Assembly: GCA_963920525.1 (NCBI GenBank)
Contig: OY986438.1
Coordinates: 45,829,288-45,893,287, forward strand
DNA length: 64,000 nucleotides
From: Dichetophora obliterata
Taxonomy: Eukaryota > Arthropoda > Insecta > Diptera > Sciomyzidae
Direction: 5' to 3'
Numbering within the stretch: the stretch's first letter is position 1; the number at the start of each line of letters is the position of its first letter. This document shows positions 33,194-43,269 of this stretch, one piece after another. The notes under the pieces are model-generated. The model did not search any database. It was given only the letters and a program-made list of their open reading frames with translations, and was not told where the DNA came from. Made by a program: the position numbers and the translations under genes.

Positions 33194-34418
33194 TTCTGAT
33201 GTTGTTTCTCTTTTTCCAAGCATACCGGTAGAATTTGCACTCAGAACAATAAAACGACAGTGGGACAAAATCGAAAAACAAACAAAAATTCCAAAACAGC
33301 TATTTATGGAAATTCTTTTATTTTGTATTAAAGAAAATAAGTATTTTACTTACAATAACAAAATTTACAGTCAATTAAAAGGGATGCCAATGGGTTCACC
33401 AATATCGCCAATAATTGCGGATATTGTTATGGAGGAAATTTAAGATATATTTATGGAAAATATGAGCCACAAACCCAGACTACTTACTAAGTACGTAGAT
33501 GACATTTTTGTAATTGTAAAAGAGGAACAAATAGGCAATACATTAAACACACTGAATAAGTGCAACAAATACATATAATTTACGCTAGAAGAGGAACAAG
33601 ACTGCAGGTTACCATATTTGGACGCCGTTGTCATAAAAAAGAACAACGTATTGAAAACAAACTGGTACCAGAAACCTACGGCATCGGGTAGATTAATTAA
33701 TTTTTATTCCAAGCACCCCAAAATAACAATTTTTAACACAGCGAAAAACTTCATTGAGAGAGTTTTTAAAATCAGCGACGACATTTTTCACAAAAACAAC
33801 ATTTCAAGAATCAGAGAAATTCTTGAGTCCAATGACTTCCCCCCACATACCGTTACGAGATTGATAAAAACATTCAAGAACAACAACATTAAGCAAAATA
33901 ATAACGAACAAGCAACTGAACTAAAAAGGTACAAATGTATCACTTATGTTCCTGGGTTTACGGAAAAATTTAAAAAGACTGACATATATAACAAAATCAA
34001 TTACGTACTGGCACCAAAAACAAACAATACTTTAAAAATTCTTCACAGTAAGACAAAAAGTAATTTGCCAGACATGGACATATGTAATCTGGTTTATGAA
34101 ATAAAATGCAACGGTGACGAGTCCAATATATGCAACAAGGTATATGTTGGCACAACAAAATTAAAACTAAAAAGACTATCAGCACATAAAATAGATTTAA
34201 AATCCAACCATGCACACAAAACAGCACTTGCGGCCCACTGTATACAAAACAATCACTTACCGAACTTTGCTACAACAACCATTCTTCAACAAGAGAGGAA
34301 CTACGTGAGAAGGTATACATTAGAGATGCTCCATATACTAAACACACCCACAACAACACGATTGAACTATTGTACAAAACAGACACCGACAATTGCTCGC
34401 ATATTTATACATATTTGA
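33189..34418 (+). pseudogene. Penelope reverse transcriptase plus GIY-YIG endonuclease
   Basis: One frame reads DVVSLFPSIPVEFAL (motif A), LKGMPMGSPISPIIADIVME (motif B), KYVDDIFVIV (catalytic YVDD) and LPYLDAVV, broken by TAA stops just after IVMEEI (33440) and after NKCNKYI (33577). The C-terminal part has LVYEIKC, KVYVGTT and LSAHKIDLK followed by AAHCIQNNH, which matches the GIY-YIG nuclease and its histidine cluster in Penelope-like elements. The N-terminus is missing: coding starts within reverse transcriptase motif A. A frameshift near 34340 moves the last ~30 residues (NNTIELLYKTDTDNCSHIYT) into another frame. Confidence 0.92.
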
Positions 34419-34768
34419 CAAAACATAAACTTAGTGGACGATGAAGGTGGCAAACATCTGTTCGACGCGTCTTAATTAGATGTATATATAGTTAAAATTA
34501 AATGTTTTTATTTTACTATCGACAAACTTTTACTAGTGTTTTTTAAATATCTAAATGTTTTAAAGAAAACAACTTGTGTTTAACATTCATGGTAAAATTC
34601 TTTTGTGATGATTTTGTGTAAATGTATTAATGTTACATTTATTTAATTTTTAGCCCTGATGAAGGCCCACAACGTGAGCCGAAATATCGGAAAATAACAA
34701 ATAAAAAACAAAAACAAAAATTAAAAAGTTTTGTCTTTTTATACGGCCAAAGCCCAATTTATTATAGC
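34388..34768 (+). repeat. Right pseudo-LTR
   Basis: Sense-oriented copy of the pseudo-LTR. It starts within the 3' end of the coding region and ends GCCCAATTTATTATAGC, followed by a 33-bp tail before the target duplication. Confidence 0.92.
34656..34684 (+). ncRNA. Hammerhead-ribozyme-like core in the Penelope pseudo-LTR (weak)
   Basis: CTGATGA (34656-34662) is followed by a stem, GGC-C-CAC / GTG-A-GCC around a 3-nt loop, and then GAAA (34681-34684). These are the two conserved core segments of hammerhead ribozymes, which are known in Penelope-like elements. One extra A sits between CTGATGA and the stem, and I cannot find a clean stem III with a UH cleavage site. The same motif lies antisense at 32897-32925. 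Activity is uncertain. Confidence 0.3.
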
Positions 34769-34929
34769 AACAAACGACAGAAGGCCGAAACAATATCAAC
34801 AATAGAAAAGCTTTTAAAAATTATTTTTGTCAATTTTTTTTTATTCTAAATAAAAACTTGAAAGGGTGTACCTTAAACTGGGTCGAAATAAAAGCACCTA
34901 CACATCCGCTTATATGTACTGAATCTTAC

Positions 34930-35260
34930 TCGAAGTTTTGAAGGATTTATTATTTAGATGACGTCATTTTGTATGGAGAAAAGGCGTGGTTTTCTTCCAA
35001 CTTTTTCAAATTTTAAACTCAAAGTGCATTTAAAGTGTTAAAGTGTATGTGAATATTTTTGTAAAAGTTATGATGATTTTACTTTTTTGATGACGTAATT
35101 TTGTATGGGAGGTAGGATAAGTATTTAATTGACTGTATCAAATTCTTAACTTTGAGTAAAATTAAAATTTAAAGCTAACGTGAGGAATGCAAAGTCATTA
35201 TATTAATTTTTTTTTAAGTTTAAGTGATTTTACTGTTTTTACAAAGTCTTTGTATGGGAG
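34930..35260 (+). repeat. Very degenerate tandem repeat
   Basis: GACGT(C/A)ATTTTGTATGG recurs at about 34960 and 35090, with a weaker third copy at 35245 (TCTTTGTATGGGAGGTAG). Intervening AAGTT..GATGATTTTACT phrases are partly shared. It resembles, in wording only, the array at 14040-14640. Confidence 0.35.
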
Positions 35261-37039
35261 GTAGAAGTGCATATTAAATATTAAATCTAATATGTTAAAT
35301 TTCAAGTTCACTTCAGTTCAGGATAAAAAATATGTTTCCTTATCCTTTCCTTCCCTTATAAGAGTTATGATAACTTAAATTGACCTAATTATGCTTTTAT
35401 AATTATTAATAAACTCATTGCTAATTGGAAAACTAAAATTAACATATTATTATGCAAGGTGATCAGAGTGGGAGTACGAATATTTACGGATGTGAAAAAG
35501 GAGTAAGGCAAAAAAATCTTATGAGTGAAATTTTTTAAGTACAACTAACTTTGCCATTTTTAAAGATATGTGTATGATTTTGATGTCGTTAGAAAGAAAA
35601 TGAAAATAATCACAAGTTTAATGCTAAAAGCTTTTTGTTTTATTATCCAAATTTCAAAGAAAATTGCGCTTTATGTAAAAATTTAATAATTTCAACGGAT
35701 TGATTTCATCTGCACCCAAGCACAGCTCAAAAATGGTTAGAAAGGTAATTTTATTGTTTTTCAAATAAGTTCTTAAAATTAGTCTTACATTATTTAGTTT
35801 TTATGCTAGAAATAGTGTGAATCAAAATCATGAAATGCCAATTAATCCTGTTACTCCTAAGAGTGCGAAAGTAGACTCCCTCCCATGACGGGGGAGCCGA
35901 CCAGTTATTGTTTTATGTAGCTGATAAATAAAATTAAATTTTTTATTGAGGAAAATATAAAATCCAATTCGAAACGATATTGGACTAAACGCGAGTTAAC
36001 AAAAGCGGAAATCAAAGTATTAAGGTATTTATCCTCGCGAATCTTCAGGAAAGCTTATTTACATAAAATAAGGTTATGTAAAAAGATATTCGATGTAATA
36101 TAAAATGAAGCGTGTAGCGAAGCCATTTCTTGTACTTTTTTAAAATTAAAAAAGAATGGTGTTTCTATAAACTTTAATTAAATAATATTCCAATAATGTC
36201 ATTTGCATTTTTAAAAAAATTAATTGCACGTAAATATGTCTTTCTACTAAACTTAAGAACATCGAAATCGGTTAAGAATTTGCTTAATGGCGGAAATTTT
36301 AACGTTTTTTTTTTTTTGTCAAATACTGATTCCTATGCAATTCATGTTTGCTACCATACAAACGCTCCTATTTCATCAAATCTTTTTAAATAGCCTTATT
36401 TGACGTAAAATTCTATTGAAAAAGTGCATTTTATTTTTCATTTCCAATAGGCCAAAATGGCTGTCAAAATGCAATTAATGTCGGCACAACAAAATTCGAA
36501 CACTTCAACTTTAAAAATAAGTTGAAAAAAATTGTGATGACCTGAGCGGTCAAATCAAGTGTGACGAACTCTCAACATTTATGAATTTTTATAAAGTTTA
36601 GATGTGCTTGCTTACTTATAGTTTTGGCACACTGTGTTATAATTCAAGAAAAATAATATTAGTTATCACATTATTAACTCGGCTTTTTTTTTTGAGCGCG
36701 AGTGAACTAGAAATCTTTGAGATGCCACCACTAGGGAGTCCAATTCCGGAAGCTTTTCTCGATCCCGGGATCCCGGAATCCTCGAGGTACCTTAATATAT
36801 TAACTTATATATATAATATATAAAAAACTTAACTTGAAAATTAAATGTAACTAAAACTTACATATTTGAATTTTTTAATTTTAAATAAAAAAAATTTTCT
36901 TCAAAACCCCCTCACAGGGGTAGATCCTGGCTATGGCACTGGTTTCAGGTATTATTGAATATATGTTAAACATTTTTTTTAGATACCGTTTTTATGTTTT
37001 TTGTGTCTATTTTTTTTTGTTTTAATTGTTTTCAAAGTA

Positions 37040-37167
37040 ATACTTTTAAAGCTGAACAACGCGTCTTTTTTTTCATTAGAGAGTTTTGTTCGGATATTAT
37101 TAAAAATATGACCCGCTGATTTGAACCAAAATTTTAATTCTATGCTAGTTAGAGAAATAGTTGTACG
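37040..37167 (-). pseudogene. hAT transposase C-terminal fragment
   Basis: The minus frame reads RTTISLTSIELKFWFKSAGH, then IFNNIRTKLSNEKKDALFSF. The S-A-G-x-I...R-T-K-L-S-x-E-K pattern matches the conserved C-terminal dimerisation segment (SERxFSxxGxIxxxxRxxLS) of hAT transposases. Upstream sequence has stops and shifts. Identified by motif only. Confidence 0.6.
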
Positions 37168-37489
37168 ATAATTAAAAGCAATTTGTAAGTTTCTATCACA
37201 ATTGTCTTCACAACGAAAAAAAAAAATTATTTCCTAAGTCAGAATTTCTGACAATTTTGAAATTCATGGCTGACTTCCCGAAGTTGCAAAATCTTCTAAA
37301 ACCTTGCAAAATCTTTGCTCAAGTGATTCACACTCATCGTCCTACCAGTCTTTTTCAGCCTTAATAAAAGGTTTTTCTAATTCTATATTCATATCAACTT
37401 AAATTGAAATGGTTGCATTTACATGAATATTTGTAATAGCAATTTTTTTTATTTAAAAATCCTGGGATTCTGGAAAGAAAATCACGGGA

Positions 37490-37602
37490 TTTAAATGGGC
37501 TTAAATCGTCCGGGACCCCGCACTTCCCTAGGCACCACCTAGGATCGAACCTGGGCGTGGATCTCCGTGCCAGCGCATTTTAGCGCACTGCACCACAGAG
37601 GC
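37490..37602 (-). mobile_element. tRNA-like SINE head or tRNA pseudogene
   Basis: The minus strand begins GCCTCTGTGGTGCAGTGCGC (A-box-like TGGTGCAGTGC) and carries GGTTCGATCCT (B-box-like) at about 37542-37552. Acceptor-stem pairing is poor, and non-tRNA sequence continues after the B box. It lies inside hAT copy A. Confidence 0.5.
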
Positions 37603-38504
37603 GATAAGATTTCAGTGCCAATTTTTCAGTTTTTCTTCCTTTCATACTTTTTCGTTGCTGTTATTTTTTGCTTACTTAAGTTTATGCTAATGTTATTATG
37701 GAGTCCAATTATTTGTCGGAATTCGCCACAAACAAAGCATAGTTACTGAAGTTGTGTGTTTAGACAACAACAGCTATAGCTGTCAGAAGAAGAAAAACTA
37801 TAGCTTTTCAAAAACCTATTTTTACTAAATAATAAATGTGTCAGCCCTTAATTTGTAATAAAAAATACAGTAAGCTTTAATTAATATTAAAAACTTCAAC
37901 ACTTTTTTAATTGTAAGAAAAACTGTTTTAAATTTCTTACTTTAATACAAAAAGAAGTATTTTTCCTAAGTTTTGGGGGGCAATGGCCCCTGCCTTACCC
38001 TCGCTACGCCCATGTCTCCTCCCATACGATTTTCTGCCTAACTCGATCTCTTGTTTTACCTCTGTATATGTTCGTACTTCCACTCCACGAATATGATTAA
38101 TAATTTTTTTAAGTCGAAATGTTTCTATGAGCAAAAAAATTTTTGTTTTATTTCCGATTAAAAAAATTCGCATAAAAAATTAAAATTTGTATGTATTCGT
38201 ATAACCAATATATTTATTTTTTTCTCCAAAAAAAGTTATGCATTCTGTGTAAGATAAAAAGATACATGCAAAAATATGATTTTTGTTTTTTACTAAAAAG
38301 GTCCTTTAGGAGACCGAAAATTCTGTTTTTAGTTTTATCCGATTAAAAAAAAAAATTATGCAGAAATCGGTTTTAAAAGTCCCTGCAGTTTTTGAGATGC
38401 AGAATAGCAGAATTGAAATTTCATTCCGATTGATAATACCACTTTCTAAAAACGAAGCATAAAACCAAGGACAAAATAAACATTAACAGCACTAAAGGAA
38501 CAGT

Positions 38505-39580
38505 TACGGCAACAAAAGGACAATTTAATTAAAATAACATTAGCAACAGAGTTATAACAATAAAATTAACAGGAAAATCGCAAATTTCATGGTACTATAA
38601 TGAGCAAAAGCGAACAAAGTAAAAATGTGTCATCAAAAATACTTTTGATTTCTCTGTAATTTGTTGACTTATTTGCAATATCCAGAACTTAGTACATAAA
38701 GCAGAGCAAACAGCTGTAACTGAGTGTAAGAAAAAGTTTGCAATAAGGACGAAAGATAATAATTCAAATTCAAAGATACGGAACAAATCGATTGTTGGAC
38801 CTGAAAAGTTGGTTTTTTCCAAATGAATCAAGTGACAATGTAGCTTAATGCAGCGTAACGTGTTCTCCAACAGCAAGTATTGAAAGAAACAGGACACTGA
38901 GAATGCTGAAAAGCAGAAAAATAAACAAGTTTAATCAAGCATTACGAATTGCTTAAGTCAGATTTACGATGTCTCTAAAGAGCAAGAAGAGACATCGAGA
39001 AATATTACTGCTGCTTGTAAGGTCCGAAAACTTATGCTCTTTTTTGCAGACAAGCGTCCTTGCGAGTGCGCAACAGCTCAGCGGTAGTTCCTTATTGTTT
39101 GCTTCTAACGTTGCTGCCACAATTTGTAACGCTTAAAATGCTGTACTACTTTTGCGCCGAGTAATGCTTTAGATTCATGTTTTCTAGCACAGCAATGATT
39201 TTTCGTATTGTCACTGGAGTCCTTTGAAAAAAAAAAATCCACTTTTCGGTAACTTTGCCCGTAATCAATTTGTTTCGTTTGTGTGAATTTCAATTGCTAC
39301 CAACAAGCACTCGTTCATCTTTTTGCCAAACTGTGCTTTGGTTCGTTCCAGCTGTTTACTTTACTTTATGCGTTGTGCTGCGCCAATTTAAGATAAGTCA
39401 ACAAATTCCAGAGAAATCAAAAGATGGCTTTGTCCTGTTGGTGACAGTCAACAAATTTTGTCCATATCCTTTCTTGCACTGTTACTTGTTATTCTGCCAT
39501 GAAATTTGCGATTTTCCTGTTAATTTTATTGTTATAACTCTCTTCGAAATGTTGTTTTAATTGAATTGTTTTTTACTTTT
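38505..39580. mobile_element. Hairpin-forming inverted-repeat element
   Basis: The left arm (38505-38845) is the reverse complement of the right arm (about 39205-39580). Shared blocks include GAGTTATAACAATAAAATTA, GAAAATCGCAAATTTCATGG, TGATTTCTCTG(T/G)AATTTG and CCAGTGACAATA or variants. The loop is ~360 bp. No coding function: the frames at 38595-38897 and 39255-39560 are the two arms read in opposite directions. Confidence 0.85.
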
Positions 39581-40650
39581 CAATGACATAATTTTCAAGT
39601 TTTGATGAAAATATCCTGATGTTTATGCTGACCTTGGTTGCATGCATCGACATAATGGTGCAGAAAATTGAATTTTTACGCTAGTTGAATTACAATTTCT
39701 CATCATCATGTCGTACAAATTTGTGCTAATTTAATTGTAAAAGATTTTGATTTGAGCATAAAGAAATGCATGTGTTTTTTTATCGATAGCTATGCTACGT
39801 TAGTTTCGAAATGTTTGCCCTGAAGTTATCTTTAACTTATTTCATGCTTATTTAAATTAAGTCTCAGAAATATACAAGCAGCAACATTTTTAAATAAATA
39901 TGCATTGGGATCTTGTATCAAAACGTTTTCAGCTGTTCTAAGCGGATCTCTAAGTGGTATGCTTCGCTAATAATTCAAAGGCGTTGCTGCTGTCCTTGCT
40001 ACTGCAGTTCTGTGTCCATACATATTGTTGTCGTTTACTGCAGCAACAGGATAAATATTTGCAATTCTTGGCAAACACAAAAAACAAGCTGAAATTTGTT
40101 GACTTTTAATTTTTGACTTCATCAACAAATAATGCTTTATTAGCGCTTCACCATTGCTTAAAAATGACAGAGATCCTTTAATACTTCAACTTAGCTTATG
40201 ATTATTATTTTGGTCCTTTTTACCATTTAACTCTCGTTTGCCGACACTGTTTAGTCAGGAGAAACAAATATTATTATTTATTTTACTTCAAGCTGTTGCT
40301 TGATGCTCAAATTTGTTGCTTGGCTTGTTTTTTGTCTAGGCGGCTAATCGTGTTGAATGCTATGAACTTGCTTAAGTGCTCAAATTTTGGCTATTAAGAG
40401 TTAATTTTGAGCATTTCACCTTGAAAGATGCCGCTGTTTTTATAGGATTATATGGCAAGTATTTTCGGCATTTTTTCTAAGCACTTAGGTTGCAGCTTCT
40501 TTCTTTAAATGAGTTTTCATTACTGAGTTCTTGAAATTTGCTCAAGCAAGTTTGATAAAAGTTTTTAGAAAAGTTAGACATTTTTTGTTGTTTCTACCTA
40601 CTATTTATACTTAACATGCCACATAAATACAATGAAAATAAATAAATATT
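39581..40650. other. Host-like non-coding DNA
   Basis: Balanced-composition patches (39960-40060 with TGCTGC/CAGCAACAG) and no coding frame. Nothing recognised. Confidence 0.5.
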
Positions 40651-40652
40651 TA

Positions 40653-41492
40653 CATGCCACATGTGAAAATAAATAGGAGCAACAGATATAGCATTAATTT
40701 CCTCGGGAGGTGGTTCCTTCTGATAAGGCGAGTATAAAACTTTGTGGAGTTTCCTCCCACATTGTAAAACCTTCAAAATACAGGGTGTTTTATGGTTTTG
40801 GTACGTGTTTAGTATTATTGATATAGAATCTAAACTATTCATCATAAAATAAAAAATAATATTTCGTATTTTAGAAAAAATATCAAATTTTCCATCAATA
40901 TATCAACCACTTTCGTGTCATGTGCTGTAGCTAAACTAAAATTTTGAGATTATCCAACGAAATATCAACAAATTTTGTATCTTTTGTTTTAGCTGTAGCT
41001 TAGGAGCTGTTATCGTCCAAATTTAAAATGTCATTTTTTCATATAAAAATACACTTAATTAACAGTATTTTTCAAGATTCTAACTTTGAGCAATATCAAC
41101 TCCGCTAAAACAAAAGATGCAAAACTTGTTGATATTTTGTTGGATAATCTCAAAATTTTAGCTCCGCTGCAGCACATGATACGAAAGTGATTGATATACT
41201 GATGAAAAAGTGGATATTTTTTCTAAAATGGAAAATATTATTTTTTATTTTATGGTGAGTAGTATAGATTCCATATCAATAATACTAAACACGTACCAAA
41301 ACCGTAAAACACCCCGTATCTTGAAAGTTTTACAATGTGGGTGGAAACTCCATAAAGTGTTATACTCGCCTCGACTTATCAAGAAGAATCAACAGCCGAG
41401 GTAATTAATGCTATATATGGGGCACCTTGTATATAATTCAAGCAGATTCAAATAGAAAAATATAGGTGTCCCTATTTATTTTCACATGACTG
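40653..41492. mobile_element. Tc1/mariner-like inverted-repeat element
   Basis: The whole 840-bp unit is a near-palindrome centred at about 41035. TA flanks both ends (40651-40652, 41493-41494). The ends share CATGTGAAAATAAATAGG inverted. Inner blocks GGCGAGTATA, CACATTGTAAAAC, TTGGTACGTGTTTAGTATT and TCTCAAAATTTTAG pair in order. The left arm lacks ~50 bp just inside its end that the right arm keeps. No transposase frame. Confidence 0.8.
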
Positions 41493-41494
41493 TA

Positions 41495-42120
41495 TAACAA
41501 CTATAAAAAGAAAGGATTTCTTTGGACCCAATAAGTAATGACATATGATTTTTTTAAAAAAAAGACAATTGCGGAGTTGTTTTACTCTACATGAAAATTA
41601 AGCAAAAAATTGTAAAGGAATATCACAGTAGAAGGTCGGGGTTCGTATGGTGATCATTGGTGATGGGTTCAAAATTTTGTTTAAGAATTTGATATCAAAG
41701 TAAAGTGCTGTTCGTTCAGGCAACGAGCTAAATATTTTTTAAAGTCATGGGGTAATGGAGTTAACAATTTGATTGTGATTATAGCTTGTTTTTGTTTTTA
41801 AGGTGTAGTAAATGCATAACTACTAATAAAAATGTTATTTGCAAAATACACTTACCTTGCAATGAAAAAAGAATTTTGTTATCATAACATTTGCATTCAT
41901 TTAGTCGGATTTCCATAGGATTTGTGACAATCTGAAAAACAACAAAAAGACAAACTTATCTGTACCATTTTTCATCAAATAGGGCAAATTAAATTTAAAT
42001 TTGTATTTTATGTGCATATAAGATTTATTTATGTAAATGAGATAATATTCTTAATCATGTTTAGATCAGTTTATTTTTTATAACATATGAAAGCCGCATA
42101 TAGTTTATATTAATTTATAC
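41495..42120. other. A+T-rich spacer
   Basis: Nothing recognised. Confidence 0.5.
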
Positions 42121-42124
42121 ATAT

Positions 42125-42340
42125 GTATTGCTCATGTCGTGAAACACTGTCACAACTCAAAATTTAAATTTTCAGAGAAGGCCACTTTATACGGTTCATA
42201 CCTCTAATCATAAAAGAGAATTGAAGCAATTAAAACTATTAATATGATGGTTAAAAATAATCGTTATTTTTGAGAAACATTCTTAATTTTGAGTTGTGAC
42301 AGTCTTGCATGAAATGAGCGATATGTTTAATTATACATGT
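42125..42340. mobile_element. MITE with CTGTCACAACTCAAAAT inverted ends
   Basis: ACTGTCACAACTCAAAAT (42148-42165) is exactly inverted at about 42286-42303. Similarity extends outward through GCTCAT(G/T)TC(G/A)TG-like sequence to ACATAT on each side. The interior is A+T-rich and non-coding. Confidence 0.75.
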
Positions 42341-43003
42341 ATAATTAATCCGATGATCTGATATTGCCCAAAATTCTGTTAAATATAACGATTTCATAAA
42401 AAAGAAATGCGATCCTATTGCATATAAATTATTTATGCATACCGGAGTAAATAAAAAATAACTTCAATCACCTGAACCATGGTTGACTGACTGGCATGAA
42501 CCCTATTCAATCCCTTTGGCCGAGAAAAATGGCCTAATTCAAAACGGAAGCTGTTTGATTCTTGTTTGGCCTATGTTCAGACGGTGTTCGACCCATGTTC
42601 GAACCCTGTTTAACTACTGTGTTTGGCTTAAGCTTCTTTTTTTAGTCAGGTATATCTAAAATGTTTAGGGAATTAGGACCGCATTTATTTTTTATGAAAT
42701 CATTACATTTAATAGAAATTTGGGCAAAGATCAGATGGTCGGATTCACGCCTGAAAATCATTACGATTCCGATATATCGGACCATTTGGCAACACTTCTT
42801 ACTTTGTCTAATTTTTAATTTGAAACTACTCTTAATTATCAACAAAGTGCTACTATAAGCACATTTTTATTTGCATTACAAGTGACTCCACTTGTATCCA
42901 AAATGAGGTGTCAGTACTAAAAGCTATTAAAAACTATAAAAAACTTCGATCTGCTTTTTAGTTTTTTTTTCTTTCCTGCTTAATTGAAGCTTAACTGACC
43001 CCC
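42341..43003. other. No gene recognised
   Basis: Mixed-composition sequence at 42470-42640 and two overlapping opposite-strand frames at 42642-42858 without domain features. Confidence 0.5.
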
Positions 43004-43007
43004 TTAA

Positions 43008-43265
43008 CCCTCAACTAGTACTCCTGATCTGTGGGACCTTAATTCAAATAACTTAATTCAAAATTCAATTCGATTAAATTCAATTATTCAAAATAATTTC
43101 AAAAATTCTTTCTTAATAGGAAGAAACAACTTTATTTAAGACGTTCTAAAAAAAAACTCATTTATTTCTAACTAAATTTTGTGGTTTTTTTGCATTTAAG
43201 TTGGTGTGGTCCCTGGGACTAGATGTAATGTTAGTGTAATTTCTTTAAGGTGTACCAGTTAAGGG
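43008..43265. mobile_element. piggyBac-type MITE
   Basis: 258 bp flanked by TTAA on both sides (43004-43007, 43266-43269). Ends: CCCTCAACTAGTACTCC against the inverse CCCTTAACTGGTACACC. A subterminal GGGACC/GGTCCC pair continues the symmetry. The CCCTCAA terminus resembles that of the larger element at 20315-21730, so they may share a transposase. Confidence 0.85.
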
Positions 43266-43269
43266 TTAA

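Larger units (their letters stand above)
32813..34801 (+). mobile_element. Penelope-like retroelement, 5'-truncated, with inverted pseudo-LTRs
   Basis: The element lies between exact 12-bp direct repeats ATAGAAAAGCTT (32801-32812 and 34802-34813), a target duplication. Its ends are 381-bp inverted copies (32813-33193 and 34388-34768), with an extra 33-bp tail at the right end. The body encodes a Penelope-type reverse transcriptase fused to a GIY-YIG nuclease. Penelope elements are known for direct or inverted pseudo-LTRs and 5' truncation, and this copy fits that pattern. Confidence 0.93.
35884..38014 (-). mobile_element. hAT-type transposon relic, copy A
   Basis: The left end (CATGACGGGGGAGCC) and the inverse of the right end (CATGGGCGTAGCGAGGG) are similar, and imperfect 8-bp flanks CTCCCTCC and TCTCCTCC suggest a hAT target duplication. 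Subterminal blocks 35915-36060 and 37826-37863 are shared, in the same order, with the relic at 62326-63605. A transposase C-terminal fragment remains at 37040-37167. A SINE-like unit (37490-37602) and other insertions interrupt the interior. Confidence 0.68.
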
